Positions 27,832-37,192 are shown, counted from the first letter of the stretch. The stretch: 64,000 nt of DNA from DATKCF01 sp035513345 (GCA_035513345.1 DATKCF010000125.1:7840-71839), one strand, 5' to 3'. Made by a program: numbers and translations. The notes: generated by a model not told the origin, from the sequence alone.

Positions 27832-28749
27832 ATGTCGTGCTCCACGGTTCACATCGCGTGCTCGGTGAGCCGTGAATACCTGCTTCCGCTGGCCGTCGTG
27901 CTGCATTCGCTGGTCGAGCGGCTGCGGTCGGGCGCTGCCGCGAAGCTGTACCTGATCCACGAGGATATTCCTCGTGAGACGATCGATGTGATCGGCTCGA
28001 TCGTCGAAACCGAGGGCATCGTGCCGTCGCCCGAACAGATCGCGGCCGCGCCGCAGCAGGGGCGGTTCCGGCGACAGGCCGCGTATCCGATCCTGCTGCC
28101 GGAGCTGCTGCCGCCCGGCGTCGAGCGCGTTCTCTTTCTCGACGTGGACCTGCTGGTGCTGGACGACGTGACCGAACTCTGGGAAACGGACCTCGAGGGC
28201 CGGGTGTTCGGCGCCGCGCCGGATGCGGCCGTGCCGAAGTGCTCGGCCGGGCGAGGCGTGAAGGGTTGGCGCGAGCGGGGCATCTCCGAGGATGCGTCGT
28301 ACTTCAACTGCGGAGTACTGCTCATCGACCTTCCGCGCTGGCGGGAACGCGAGATCACGCCGCGGATCCACGACTATCTGCGGAAGACGGAGCAGGTGGA
28401 TTTCCTTCATCAGGAAGCGCTGAACGCCGTCGCCTGGAACGACTGGCGCCCGGTGGATCGGCGCTGGAACCTGCTGGCGAGCCTGGACGGTCGGTCGTAT
28501 CAATCCCCTGCGTGTACGGAGTGGCGAAATCCGGGGATCGTTCACTTTGCCGGCCGGATGAAGCCGTGGCGAGGTCCGGTCGGCGGTCCGTTCAACGAAC
28601 CGTACCAGAACGTGCTCGGCCGTGTCATCAGAAAGGTGCCCGGCGAGCCGACCGACGCGCGCGACCGGATGCTGAGCTGGTATGACCGGCACGCGCGGAA
28701 CGTGCTCTATCCGCTCGAGCGCGCGCTCTGGAAGACGAGGCTGTTCTGA
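27832..28749 (+). CDS. Glycosyltransferase family 8 (LgtC-like)
   Basis: A protein of 305 residues. Family 8 marks are the N-terminal VHIACSVSREYLLPLAVVL strand-helix, the metal-binding DXD in FLDVDLLVLDD (about residue 100), YFNCGVLLIDLPRW, HQEALNAV and the terminal HFAGRMKPW. Such retaining enzymes transfer galactose or glucose from UDP-sugar, often to lipopolysaccharide core or exopolysaccharide. ATG 27832 is preferred over TTG 27823. Its stop overlaps the start of the next glycosyltransferase. Confidence 0.88.
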   Translation: MSCSTVHIACSVSREYLLPLAVVLHSLVERLRSGAAAKLYLIHEDIPRETIDVIGSIVETEGIVPSPEQIAAAPQQGRFRRQAAYPILLPELLPPGVERVLFLDVDLLVLDDVTELWETDLEGRVFGAAPDAAVPKCSAGRGVKGWRERGISEDASYFNCGVLLIDLPRWREREITPRIHDYLRKTEQVDFLHQEALNAVAWNDWRPVDRRWNLLASLDGRSYQSPACTEWRNPGIVHFAGRMKPWRGPVGGPFNEPYQNVLGRVIRKVPGEPTDARDRMLSWYDRHARNVLYPLERALWKTRLF

Positions 28750-29747
28750 GACCGAAGCTTTCGATCCTCCTGCCGGCGACACACGGTCCTGAGAGCGTGC
28801 GTCCGGCGTTGCAGGCGTGGGAAGCGCAGACCCGGCGCGACCAGCTCGAGATCCTGATTCTGTGCCCGACCACGGAAGTCGGGACCGAGCTGACCGCGGG
28901 TCAGGTGATCGTTCCCACCGGATCCAGGGACCTGCACGAAGCGCGCGCATGGGGAGCGATGCACGCTTCCGCCGACTACGTGATGCTTGCCGAAGACCAC
29001 TGTCTGCCCGACCCGGACTGGGCCGAGGCCATGCTCGATCGGCTCGACGAGGGATGGGATGCGATCGGCCCGGCACTGCGTCCCGGCAACCGGACCACCA
29101 TGTGGGCGGAGGGCTCGTTCCTGATCGGGTACGGCCAGTGGATGGATCCGATCGAGCGAGGACCGGTCGACGTCCTGTGCGGATGGAACGTCACCATCAG
29201 GACGGACCTGATCAGAGAGCGCGGCGACCGCCTGCCCCGGGATCTGATCCTGGGGGCGTTCCTCATGCGGGACTTTGCGCGGGAAGGCCGCAGGTTCTTC
29301 CTGGAGAGTCGCGCGAAGATGCGACACTTCGATCCGCCCGGCGGACTGCGCGAACTGAAGCTGGTCTACCTCGTCGGACTCGGGTTCGGCGCGATACGGA
29401 CGACCGGCTGGCCCCGGATCGGGCGGCTGCTGTATCCGCTGGCCGCACCGGCCATCGCGGCACTCCACTGGCGCCGCGCACTGCGTCAATACTTTCGCGC
29501 GGGCCGCGCCTGTCTGAGGGGCACCAGCGTGTTCTCGTCGATGCTGCTGGCAGTGGCCTGGGCCGGTGGCGAAAGCGTCGGCGCCGCAAAGGGTCTGGCG
29601 GCCGTCACGTCACGGCTCTGGGTGACCGAGATCAAACCCGTCAGTGCCGAGGACGTCGCGCTGTCCGACCGGACCGAAGCGGCGATGGGCATTGGTCCAT
29701 CCCGAACGATGCATCCGGCGAGCAAGGGCCGCGGTCCGGTCACCTGA
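28746..29747 (+). CDS. Glycosyltransferase family 2-like protein with probable CTG start
   Basis: The protein begins with the GT-A strand RPKLSILLPATHGPES; the acceptor/DXD region reads MLAEDHCLPDPDWAEAM (about residue 80). Hydrophobic stretches near the C-terminus (~215-240 and ~255-280) suggest membrane association. The first in-frame ATG/GTG is GTG 28797, which would delete the first beta-strand. CTG 28746, overlapping the stop of the upstream gene (CTGA), is the only start keeping the fold, and gives 333 residues. With the GT8 gene it forms a coupled pair. Confidence 0.78.
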   Translation: MRPKLSILLPATHGPESVRPALQAWEAQTRRDQLEILILCPTTEVGTELTAGQVIVPTGSRDLHEARAWGAMHASADYVMLAEDHCLPDPDWAEAMLDRLDEGWDAIGPALRPGNRTTMWAEGSFLIGYGQWMDPIERGPVDVLCGWNVTIRTDLIRERGDRLPRDLILGAFLMRDFAREGRRFFLESRAKMRHFDPPGGLRELKLVYLVGLGFGAIRTTGWPRIGRLLYPLAAPAIAALHWRRALRQYFRAGRACLRGTSVFSSMLLAVAWAGGESVGAAKGLAAVTSRLWVTEIKPVSAEDVALSDRTEAAMGIGPSRTMHPASKGRGPVT

Positions 29748-29776
29748 TCGGACGGCAGGTCGCCGTCCCGGACGGT

Positions 29777-29806
29777 TTGGAACCGAGGCGCCCGGCTCGC
29801 TACATT
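29777..29806 (+). promoter_or_regulatory. Candidate promoter producing a leaderless mRNA
   Basis: TTGGAA (29777-29782) and TACATT (29801-29806) are separated by 18 bases. The -10 hexamer ends 8 bases before the ATG at 29815, and there is no room for a Shine-Dalgarno site. This is the geometry of leaderless transcripts in several non-proteobacterial phyla. Confidence 0.4.
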
Positions 29807-29814
29807 CCCGGTCG

Positions 29815-31002
29815 ATGCTCAAACATTCGCCATTCCATCCACGGACCTCGCCGATCGTGCGTGCCGGGACCTGGCGCCGCTGGGCCGGGCACCTCATGGC
29901 GAGCGCCTACGAACCGGTGCCGGACGTCGAGTACGCGGCGGTCCGGAACGCAGCCGCGCTCTTCGACGTGTCGCCACTCTACAAGTACCGGATCGGCGGG
30001 CGTGACGCGGCCCGGCTGCTGGACCGTCTGGTGCCGCGGGACGTCTTGAAGTGCGCTGTCGGCCGGGTGCTCTACACACCGTGGTGCGACGACGCGGGCA
30101 AGGTCATCGATGACGGCACGATCCAGCGGCTCGATGACGCGACCTACCGGCTGACGAGCGCGGAGCCGAACCTGCGCTGGCTCGGGATGAGCGCGGTCGG
30201 GATGGACGTGACGATCGAGGATGAGTCGGACCGCATCGGCGCGCTCGCGTTGCAGGGTCCTCTGGCGCGCGAGATCCTCGCCCAGGTCTCGCCGGCGGAT
30301 CTGGACGGGCTGCGCTACTTCCGGCTGACACACACGGCAGTCGGCGGGGTGCCGGTGACGATCACGCGCACGGGCTACACGGGCGACCTCGGCTACGAGA
30401 TCTGGGTCGATGCGACGGATGCGGTGCACGTGTGGGACACGCTTGTCGGCAAGGGCCGCACGTACGGCATCACGCCGGCCGGTATCTGGGCGCTCGACAT
30501 CGCGCGCATCGAAGCCGGTCTCGTGATGCTCGGCGTCGATTACTTCTCGTCGCGTCGCGCGATGATCGAGGACCAGAAGTCCTCGCCTTTCGAGCTGGGC
30601 CTCGGTTGGACCGTTCGCTTCGACAAGGGGCCATACACCGGAAAGCGGGCGTTGCGCGAAGAGTCCGGCCGTGGTGCGGCATGGGGCTTCGTCGGCCTCG
30701 ACGTCGACTGGAACTCGCTCGAGCGGCTGCACGCGGAACGCGGACTGTCGCCGCACGTCCCGACGATCGCGTGGCGGACGAGTGCGCCGGTCTATCGTGG
30801 AGGCAGACAGATTGGCTATGCCACGAGCGGCTGCTGGTCGCCGTTGCTCAAGCGGTACTTCGCGCTGGCGCACCTGCGCGCGCCGCACTTCGAACCGGGC
30901 ACTGCCGTCGAACTCGAGGTAACGGTCGAACACCGGCGGCAGCGGGCGAAAGCGACAGTGCGCAAGCTGCCGTTCTACGATCCCGCCAGGAAGCGCGCGT
31001 GA
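29815..31002 (+). CDS. GcvT-family aminomethyltransferase-like (tetrahydrofolate-dependent C1 transfer)
   Basis: A protein of 395 residues with the GcvT/DMGDH C-terminal fold. The catalytic Asp region (VIDDGTIQRL, Asp99/Asp100) and the folate-loop GYTGDLGYEIWVD are conserved; the C-terminal barrel ends with VEHRRQRAKATVRKLPFYDP. In relatives (GcvT, DmdA, sarcosine/dimethylglycine enzymes) the domain hands a methyl or methylene group to tetrahydrofolate. No gcvH or gcvP is nearby. The coupled neighbours suggest a demethylation enzyme rather than glycine cleavage. The stop overlaps the next GTG. Confidence 0.85.
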   Translation: MLKHSPFHPRTSPIVRAGTWRRWAGHLMASAYEPVPDVEYAAVRNAAALFDVSPLYKYRIGGRDAARLLDRLVPRDVLKCAVGRVLYTPWCDDAGKVIDDGTIQRLDDATYRLTSAEPNLRWLGMSAVGMDVTIEDESDRIGALALQGPLAREILAQVSPADLDGLRYFRLTHTAVGGVPVTITRTGYTGDLGYEIWVDATDAVHVWDTLVGKGRTYGITPAGIWALDIARIEAGLVMLGVDYFSSRRAMIEDQKSSPFELGLGWTVRFDKGPYTGKRALREESGRGAAWGFVGLDVDWNSLERLHAERGLSPHVPTIAWRTSAPVYRGGRQIGYATSGCWSPLLKRYFALAHLRAPHFEPGTAVELEVTVEHRRQRAKATVRKLPFYDPARKRA

Positions 31003-32573
31003 TACGGTACGACGCGATCGTGATCGGTGGCGGCCACAACGGACTGGTCGCGGCCGCGTATCTCGCGCGTGCGGGCCGGAAAGTGCTTGTGCTCGAGAAG
31101 CGACACGTGCTCGGCGGCGCGGCCGTTACCGAGGAGATCTTTCCGGGGTTCCGGTTCTCGGTCTTCTCGTACGTCGTGAGCTTGTTGCGTCCCGAGATCA
31201 TCCGCGACCTGGACCTGCCACGGCACGGGCTCCAGATCCTGCCCCTCGAGAGCACGATCACGCCGCTCGACGACGGCGATTACCTGGCCTCGTGGTCGGA
31301 TCCCGACGAGAACCGTCGCGAACTGTGCCGCCATTCATCGCGCGACGCGGATGCACTGGTCCCGTTCGGCCGCCTCATGCATCACATGGCGAGGGCGGTG
31401 AAGCCGATCCTCGGGATGGTGCCGCCGGACCCGGCATCGCTCGCGCCGTCGGACTTGCGCGGCATGCTTCGGCTCGGCCGTCACTTCCGCTCGATGGGCG
31501 CCGATCGGTTCCATGCGCTCTACAAGCTCATGACAATGAGCAGTGCGGACTATCTCGACGAGTGGTTCGAGTTTGATGGATTGAAGGCGACGAAGTCGGC
31601 GAGCGGCATTATCGGCACGTTCCTCGGCCCGCGTTCGCCCGGCTCCGCGTACGTTCTGCTGCACCACTACATGGGCGAGATCGATGGCGCGTTCCGCGCG
31701 TGGGGTTTCCAGAAGGGCGGGACGGGCGCGATCAGCAACGCGATCGCGGATGCGGCGAAGTCGTTTGGTGCGGAGATCCGGACTGACTCGCCGGTCGCAC
31801 AGGTGATCGTGCGCGATGGTCGCGCGACCGGTGTCGCGCTCGAAAACGGCGAGGAGATCGCGGCGAGCGATGTCGTGTCCGGCCTCGATCCGCACAGGAC
31901 ACTGACGCAGCTCATCGATGCGCGCGAACTGCCGACCGAGCTGCGCGATTCACTGCGCCGTTATCGGTACCGCGGCTCGTCGGGCAAGGTGAACCTCGCG
32001 CTCGACGGGCTGCCCGAGTTCACGTGCATGCCCGGGCCGGGGCCGCACATGCGCGGCGCGTTCTCGATCAGTCCGGGCATCGACTATCTCGAGCGCGCGT
32101 ACGACGACGCAAAGTACGGCGAGTTCTCGAAGCATCCGTACATGGACATCGTGATTCCGTCCATGATCGATCCCGGCATGGCACCGCCCGGCAAGCATGT
32201 GATGAGCGTGTTCGTGCAATACGCGCCGTATCATCTGAACGGCGGCTGGACGGATGAGAAACGCGACGCGTTCGGCGACGCGGTAATTGAAACGCTGTCG
32301 CGCTACGCGCCGAACCTGAAGTCGATCCTGCTGCACCGGCAGGTGCTGACGCCGCTCGACATCGAGACCATCACGGGGCTCACGGAAGGCAACATCTTCC
32401 AGGGCGAGCTGGCGTTGCACCAGCTCTTCTTCATGCGGCCGGCACCCGAGTGGGCGAAGTACCGCACGCCGGTGCGCCGCTACTGGCAGTGCGGTGCGGG
32501 CACGCACCCGGGCGGCGGCATAATGGGCGCATCGGGCCGGCTGGCCGCGCTCGAGATTCTGGGTCGGCACTGA
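30999..32573 (+). CDS. FAD oxidoreductase, PYROXD2/phytoene-desaturase-like (copy 1)
   Basis: A protein of 524 residues with the FAD motif IGGGHNGLVAAAYLARAGRK (residues ~10-30) and the C-terminal GAGTHPGGGIMGASGRLAA of the carotenoid-desaturase superfamily. It resembles PYROXD2/CrtI-like flavoproteins, whose physiological substrates are mostly unknown. The neighbours are not carotenoid genes. It starts with GTG 30999 overlapping the GcvT-like stop, and its own stop overlaps the next ATG. It has a full-length desaturase fold, with substrate domain residues ~230-420. Confidence 0.85.
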   Translation: MIRYDAIVIGGGHNGLVAAAYLARAGRKVLVLEKRHVLGGAAVTEEIFPGFRFSVFSYVVSLLRPEIIRDLDLPRHGLQILPLESTITPLDDGDYLASWSDPDENRRELCRHSSRDADALVPFGRLMHHMARAVKPILGMVPPDPASLAPSDLRGMLRLGRHFRSMGADRFHALYKLMTMSSADYLDEWFEFDGLKATKSASGIIGTFLGPRSPGSAYVLLHHYMGEIDGAFRAWGFQKGGTGAISNAIADAAKSFGAEIRTDSPVAQVIVRDGRATGVALENGEEIAASDVVSGLDPHRTLTQLIDARELPTELRDSLRRYRYRGSSGKVNLALDGLPEFTCMPGPGPHMRGAFSISPGIDYLERAYDDAKYGEFSKHPYMDIVIPSMIDPGMAPPGKHVMSVFVQYAPYHLNGGWTDEKRDAFGDAVIETLSRYAPNLKSILLHRQVLTPLDIETITGLTEGNIFQGELALHQLFFMRPAPEWAKYRTPVRRYWQCGAGTHPGGGIMGASGRLAALEILGRH

Positions 32574-34276
32574 TGCCAGGCGACGTGTACGATGCGATCG
32601 TGATCGGCGCGGACGTGAACGGGCTCGCGGCCGCCGCAATGCTCGCTCGCGCGGGCCGTCGCACACTCGTGCTCGAGCGCAGTGACGTGGTCGGCGGATC
32701 GTACGCGGCGTTCGAGTTCGCGCCGGGGTTCCGCGCGGCGCCGCTCGGTCTCGACGGCGGCTGGCTGCCGCCGGCCGTAGTGCGCGGCCTCGTACTCGAT
32801 TCGATTCCGCCAGACGCGGACGATGCGATCCGCGCCGCGAAGGGTGGCGCCTCCGGCAGCCGTAAAGGTGGCGCTCGCGATTCGACTGCGCTCTTCCTGC
32901 ACGACCAGCCGACTCTCAGCGTCGCGGTCGAGCCGGGCCGGTTCCTGGGCGTCCCGTCCGGTCCCGGCAGCGTCGGCGGAATCGCGTCGTTCTCTGCACG
33001 CGACACGGCAGCGTGGCCCGGCTTCGTCGAACGGATGCGCTCGATGACGAGGTTCCTCGAGTCGCTGTACCAGCAGCCGGCGCCCGACCTCGACGCGAGT
33101 GGCGCGGGCGAGCTGGTGAGTCTGGGACGACTCGCGCTGCGGCTGCGCCGACTCCGCCGCGCCGGTATGACCGACCTGCTGCGCACGGTCCCGATGTCGG
33201 TGGCGGAGCTTGTCGACGATGCGTTCGAATCCGATGCGCTGAAAGCGGCGATCGCATCGGTCGGCGTGCGCGGGATCCGGCAGGGTCCACGCTCCCGCGG
33301 CACCGCATTCACTCTGCTGCACAACCTGATCGGCGCGGGTACGGCGCCTTCGCCGGCCTGGGCGGGGCGATTCCCGCCGGGCGGTCCCGGGCCTCTCACG
33401 GCCGCATTCGAATCGGCGGCCAGGCGCGAAGGCGTGATGATCCGCACGAACGTGCCGGTTGCGCGCATTCTCGTGCGTGACTACGCGGCCGCGGGCATCG
33501 TGCTCGAGGACGGCGAGGAGATCGCGGGCCGCGTCGTACTGTCGAGCGCGGACCCGTCGCGGACGCTGCTCGGCATGGTCGACCCTGTTTGGCTCGACCC
33601 CGAGTTCGTGCACGCCGTTCGCAACATCCGGTATCGCGGCTGCACGTCGTTCGTGCTGTATGCGCTAGACGCGATGCCGGAGCTGCCGGGACTGGTGAAT
33701 CCCGAAACGGCGCTGGCGGGCACTGTGTCGCTTTCACCGACCATGGAATCGCTTGAACGCGCCTATGACGCGACGAAGTACGGCCGCATTGCGGAGCGGC
33801 CGCATATCGAGATCATGGCGCCGTCGCTGCGCTGGTCGGGCCAGGCGCCAGCGGGCCGGCACGTGATGGTTGCGCGCGTGCACTATTCGCCGTATTCGAT
33901 GCGCGAGGGCGCAGAGGCGGCCGCGGGCGGTGGCTGGACAGGGGTGGTGCGGGATGCTCTGGCGGATCGGGTGACTGCGGCGATCGGCTGTGTGTCGCCG
34001 GGTTTTGCCGACCGGGTTCTGCACCGCGCGACACTTTCGCCGCGCGACATCGAGGAGCGGTACGGGTACACGGAGGGCGCAGCTTCGCAGGGGGAGATGA
34101 TGCTCGACCAGATCCTGTTCATGCGGCCGGTCGCCGGATGGTCGCGTTACGCGATGCCGATCGCCGGTCTGTACCTGTGCGGCGCGGGAACGCATCCGGG
34201 TCCGGGCATCGCGGGCGGCCCCGGCTGGCTGGCGGCGGCTGAGGTGCTGCGAGCCGGACGGGTTGGTCGCGCGTGA
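32573..34276 (+). CDS. FAD oxidoreductase, PYROXD2/phytoene-desaturase-like (copy 2)
   Basis: A protein of 567 residues related to the preceding gene product: FAD motif IGADVNGLAAAAMLARAGR (~10-30), middle and C-terminal blocks in the same order, and the end GAGTHPGPGIAGGPGWLAA. It is diverged, with an extra loop at residues ~90-120 and third glycine of the nucleotide fold changed to Asp (GADVNG versus GGGHNG), so cofactor binding may differ. It could form a heterodimer with the first flavoprotein. ATG 32573 overlaps the upstream stop. Confidence 0.84.
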   Translation: MPGDVYDAIVIGADVNGLAAAAMLARAGRRTLVLERSDVVGGSYAAFEFAPGFRAAPLGLDGGWLPPAVVRGLVLDSIPPDADDAIRAAKGGASGSRKGGARDSTALFLHDQPTLSVAVEPGRFLGVPSGPGSVGGIASFSARDTAAWPGFVERMRSMTRFLESLYQQPAPDLDASGAGELVSLGRLALRLRRLRRAGMTDLLRTVPMSVAELVDDAFESDALKAAIASVGVRGIRQGPRSRGTAFTLLHNLIGAGTAPSPAWAGRFPPGGPGPLTAAFESAARREGVMIRTNVPVARILVRDYAAAGIVLEDGEEIAGRVVLSSADPSRTLLGMVDPVWLDPEFVHAVRNIRYRGCTSFVLYALDAMPELPGLVNPETALAGTVSLSPTMESLERAYDATKYGRIAERPHIEIMAPSLRWSGQAPAGRHVMVARVHYSPYSMREGAEAAAGGGWTGVVRDALADRVTAAIGCVSPGFADRVLHRATLSPRDIEERYGYTEGAASQGEMMLDQILFMRPVAGWSRYAMPIAGLYLCGAGTHPGPGIAGGPGWLAAAEVLRAGRVGRA

Positions 34277-35136
34277 GGCCGGTCGTGTCGCTCGTGGCGA
34301 TCGTCGTCGTCGGCTACGTGGCGTGGGCCACACTGCTCTTCGTCATGCAGCGCAGCATGATGTTCCCCGGTGCGGGCATGGCGGGCGGCGGCAGCCGTGT
34401 CGGAGCGCCGCTGCCCGCCGGTGTCGAACAGGTGTGGATCGACACTCCCGCGGGCGCTGTCGAAGGGTGGTTCCTGCGAGCGGACGGATCCGGTAGCTTG
34501 CCCGCCGTGATCTTCGCGCACGGCAACGCCGAGTTGATCGAGCATGCGCTGCAGGACGCGCGCGATCTCCGCGACATCGGCCTGTCAGTCCTGCTCGTCG
34601 AGTATCCCGGATACGGCAGGTCAGCGGGGCGGCCCGCCCGGCGATCGATCGGGGACGTATTTCTCGCGGCGTACGACCAGCTCGTTTCGCGGCCCGACAT
34701 CGACGATGAGCGGATCGTCGGCCTCGGCCGGTCGCTGGGCGCCGGCGCGATCACCGATCTCGCGCGCGTCCGCCCGCTTCGGGCGCTCGTGCTGCAGTCC
34801 CCGTTCACGTCCGTGGCTGATCTGGCGAAGCGGTATTTCCTGCCGCCAATGCTGGCGAGGGACGCATTCGACAACGTCGCGGTGCTGAGCGAGTTTCCGG
34901 GGCCCGTCCTGCTCATTCACGGAACGCGGGACCGCATTATTCCGCACTCGAACAGCGAACGACTGGCGAGAGTGGCGGCGGCCGCAGAACTTCTGAGTCT
35001 GGAATGCGGCCACAATGACTGCCCGCCGGACCGCGCGGCATACATGACGGCGCTTGACGACTTCCTCGAGCGGGCGGACGTACTGCCCGCGGACTCCCGC
35101 GGAACGGGCGGTGCCCGGACGAGTGAGCATCAATGA
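34273..35136 (+). CDS. Membrane-anchored alpha/beta hydrolase
   Basis: A protein of 287 residues with an N-terminal membrane anchor (residues ~4-24) then an alpha/beta-hydrolase fold. The nucleophile elbow is GRSLGAG (Ser near residue 155), the acid GTRDRIIPH (Asp near 219) and the base CGHNDCP (His near 240). The fold resembles ABHD13/FrsA-like hydrolases. GTG 34273 overlaps the flavoprotein stop and its stop overlaps the Rieske ATG, so it is part of the same transcript. The substrate is unknown. Confidence 0.84.
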   Translation: MRPVVSLVAIVVVGYVAWATLLFVMQRSMMFPGAGMAGGGSRVGAPLPAGVEQVWIDTPAGAVEGWFLRADGSGSLPAVIFAHGNAELIEHALQDARDLRDIGLSVLLVEYPGYGRSAGRPARRSIGDVFLAAYDQLVSRPDIDDERIVGLGRSLGAGAITDLARVRPLRALVLQSPFTSVADLAKRYFLPPMLARDAFDNVAVLSEFPGPVLLIHGTRDRIIPHSNSERLARVAAAAELLSLECGHNDCPPDRAAYMTALDDFLERADVLPADSRGTGGARTSEHQ

Positions 35137-36251
35137 CGACATTTCACGCAACGACCGGGACGTACGAGCAGGGTGCCAGGACGCTGCCACGCAGGTGTTA
35201 CACGTCGCCGGACATCCTGGCCGAAGAGACGAGTCGCATCTTCGCCCGGCAGTGGAACTGCGTCGGCCGGACATCCGCTGTCTCGAAGCCCGGCGACCAT
35301 TTTCTGGCCGATGTCGCCGGCGAATCGCTGATCGTGCTGCGCGACAGTCACGGCACGCTGCGTGCCTTCTTCAACGTATGCCGGCACCGCGGCACGCGGC
35401 TGTGCGAGGAACCGGCCGGCCGGTTCTCCGAAACGATCCAGTGTCCGTACCATGCGTGGACGTACACGACGGACGGCCGACTCATCGGTGCTCCGCACAT
35501 GCACGATGTCGACGGCTTCAATCCTGCCCACTATCCGCTGCACGCGGCGTCGATTGCGGAGTGGGAGGGCTTCCTGTTCGTGAACATCGCCGAACAGCCG
35601 GCCACGTTCGAGGAATCGTGGGCGCCCATGATCGGCCGCCTGTCCCGCTTCAACCTGGCCGGCCTGCGCGCCGGACACCGCGTCAACTACGACGTCCACG
35701 CCAACTGGAAGCTCGTCTTCCAGAACTACTCCGAGTGCCTGCACTGTCCCGTAATCCATCCGGAACTGGCGGCGGTGCTGCCGTACCGCAGCGGCGCGAA
35801 CGACCTGGTGCGCGGCCCGTTCCTCGGCGGGTACATGGAGTTGACCGAGCCGAACGAGAGCGCCACGATGAGCGGACGTGCGTGCGGTCGCCTTGTGCAC
35901 GGCGATCTGCCGGCCGAGGATCGCCGTCGCGCGTTCTACTACTCGCTCATGCCGAACCTGCTGCTCAGCATCCACCCGGATTACGTGAACTACTACATGA
36001 TCACGCCGGTCGCCGTCGATCGGACGACAGTCACTTCGCAATGGCTGTTCCATCCGGACAATGAAGGCGACACCGCGTTCAATCCCGACGACGCGATCTC
36101 GTTCTGGGACGTCACGAACCGCCAGGACTGGGACATCGTTGCGCGCAGCCAGCGCGGCATCTCGTCGAGGAAATACTCACCAGGGCCGTACTCGCCGCGC
36201 GAGAGCATCCCGGCGGCATGGGACCGCGAGTACCTGCATCAGATGGGCTGA
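35133..36251 (+). CDS. Rieske non-haem iron oxygenase, alpha subunit (quaternary-amine type)
   Basis: A protein of 372 residues. The Rieske cluster ligands are Cys83-His85 and Cys104-His107. The mononuclear iron site is ECLHCPVIH (Glu201, His204, His209) with the third ligand Asp likely in the NRQDW stretch. The bridging position is Glu rather than the usual Asp, as in carnitine and glycine-betaine oxygenases (CntA/GbcA). That, plus the GcvT-like partner, suggests oxidative N- or O-demethylation. No reductase or ferredoxin gene is adjacent, so electron supply must come from elsewhere. The operon ends here. Confidence 0.87.
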   Translation: MTTFHATTGTYEQGARTLPRRCYTSPDILAEETSRIFARQWNCVGRTSAVSKPGDHFLADVAGESLIVLRDSHGTLRAFFNVCRHRGTRLCEEPAGRFSETIQCPYHAWTYTTDGRLIGAPHMHDVDGFNPAHYPLHAASIAEWEGFLFVNIAEQPATFEESWAPMIGRLSRFNLAGLRAGHRVNYDVHANWKLVFQNYSECLHCPVIHPELAAVLPYRSGANDLVRGPFLGGYMELTEPNESATMSGRACGRLVHGDLPAEDRRRAFYYSLMPNLLLSIHPDYVNYYMITPVAVDRTTVTSQWLFHPDNEGDTAFNPDDAISFWDVTNRQDWDIVARSQRGISSRKYSPGPYSPRESIPAAWDREYLHQMG

Positions 36252-36286
36252 GCGGAAAGCTGCGGAATGTGTGAACCCCGCCGGCA

Positions 36287-37192
36287 TCACAACAGCATGG
36301 GTGGTGCGCGGTGGAGTGGCACGACGAGCAGGGGACGGCGAACGGACCTCGTGACGGCGGAAGCCACGCTGCCGAGCAGTGCGCGGGGCACGGAGCCGTA
36401 GCCGTGCGTGCCCATTACGAGCAGGTCCGGTCTGACCTCGTCGTTCACGCGGCTGATTCCATCGACGGCCAGCGGTGCGGAGAGGCCGCGTGGTCGGAAT
36501 GTGATCCGGGTGTCGTCGGGCAGCCGAAGGCGGGCCGCGGCGATCTCGGTCTCGAGCATGGGCTCGGCGGCGAACGGCCTGTAGCCCGCCGATGCGAAGG
36601 CGTACACGTGCAGGATCTCGACGACGGCCGAACCGCCTGGAGGAGCGAGCGAACCGCCAAGCCAGTCGACGACGGTCTGGAGCGCGTGACGGGCGTGCGG
36701 CGAGAAGTCCGTTGCGGCGAGAACATGGCGGATCGGGTGCGTGAGCGGCTCGTGCGCGAGGAGACAGGGCTGATCGGATGATGCGAGTACCCGTTCCGCG
36801 GTCGTACCAAGCAGATCGGGAACCGATGCGCGCGGTTGGTGACGTCCAAGGACGATCACGTCGGCGGATATCTGGTTTGCGAAGCGCGGGATCTGTCGAC
36901 CAGGCGTGCCGATCTCGACAACGGCCTTCACGCCTGAAGCATCCCTTCCAAGAATCCGGTTCCGCTGATCCTCGAGCTGCAGCCGGATACTCTCCAGTTG
37001 CGCTTCCCTCGTCACCTGGTCAACGGTGCCCGTCCGATTCTGGACGGCGGCTCGAGGGACACAATGCAGGAGATACAGCTCGGAGCCGCTGTCGTTGGCA
37101 AGCGCCGAGCCGGCCTGAATTGCTGCGATCGATCCCTCGGTAAGATCGGAGAAAACGAGTACCGTGCGCACGTCGTTCTTCAATGGGATCAC
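36287..37192 (-). CDS. Tandem universal stress protein (UspA)
   Basis: A protein of 301 residues made of two Usp domains (~8-142 and ~152-292). The C-terminal domain has the nucleotide-binding pattern G-x2-G-x9-G-S in GTHGYGSVPRALLGS; in the N-terminal one the second Gly is replaced (GRHQ), so only one site is probably functional. GTG start 37192 overlaps the antiporter stop (GTGA). It is the last gene of a three-gene operon with two CPA2 antiporters, which fits Usp regulation of ion transport. Confidence 0.88.
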   Translation of the reverse strand: MIPLKNDVRTVLVFSDLTEGSIAAIQAGSALANDSGSELYLLHCVPRAAVQNRTGTVDQVTREAQLESIRLQLEDQRNRILGRDASGVKAVVEIGTPGRQIPRFANQISADVIVLGRHQPRASVPDLLGTTAERVLASSDQPCLLAHEPLTHPIRHVLAATDFSPHARHALQTVVDWLGGSLAPPGGSAVVEILHVYAFASAGYRPFAAEPMLETEIAAARLRLPDDTRITFRPRGLSAPLAVDGISRVNDEVRPDLLVMGTHGYGSVPRALLGSVASAVTRSVRRPLLVVPLHRAPPMLL

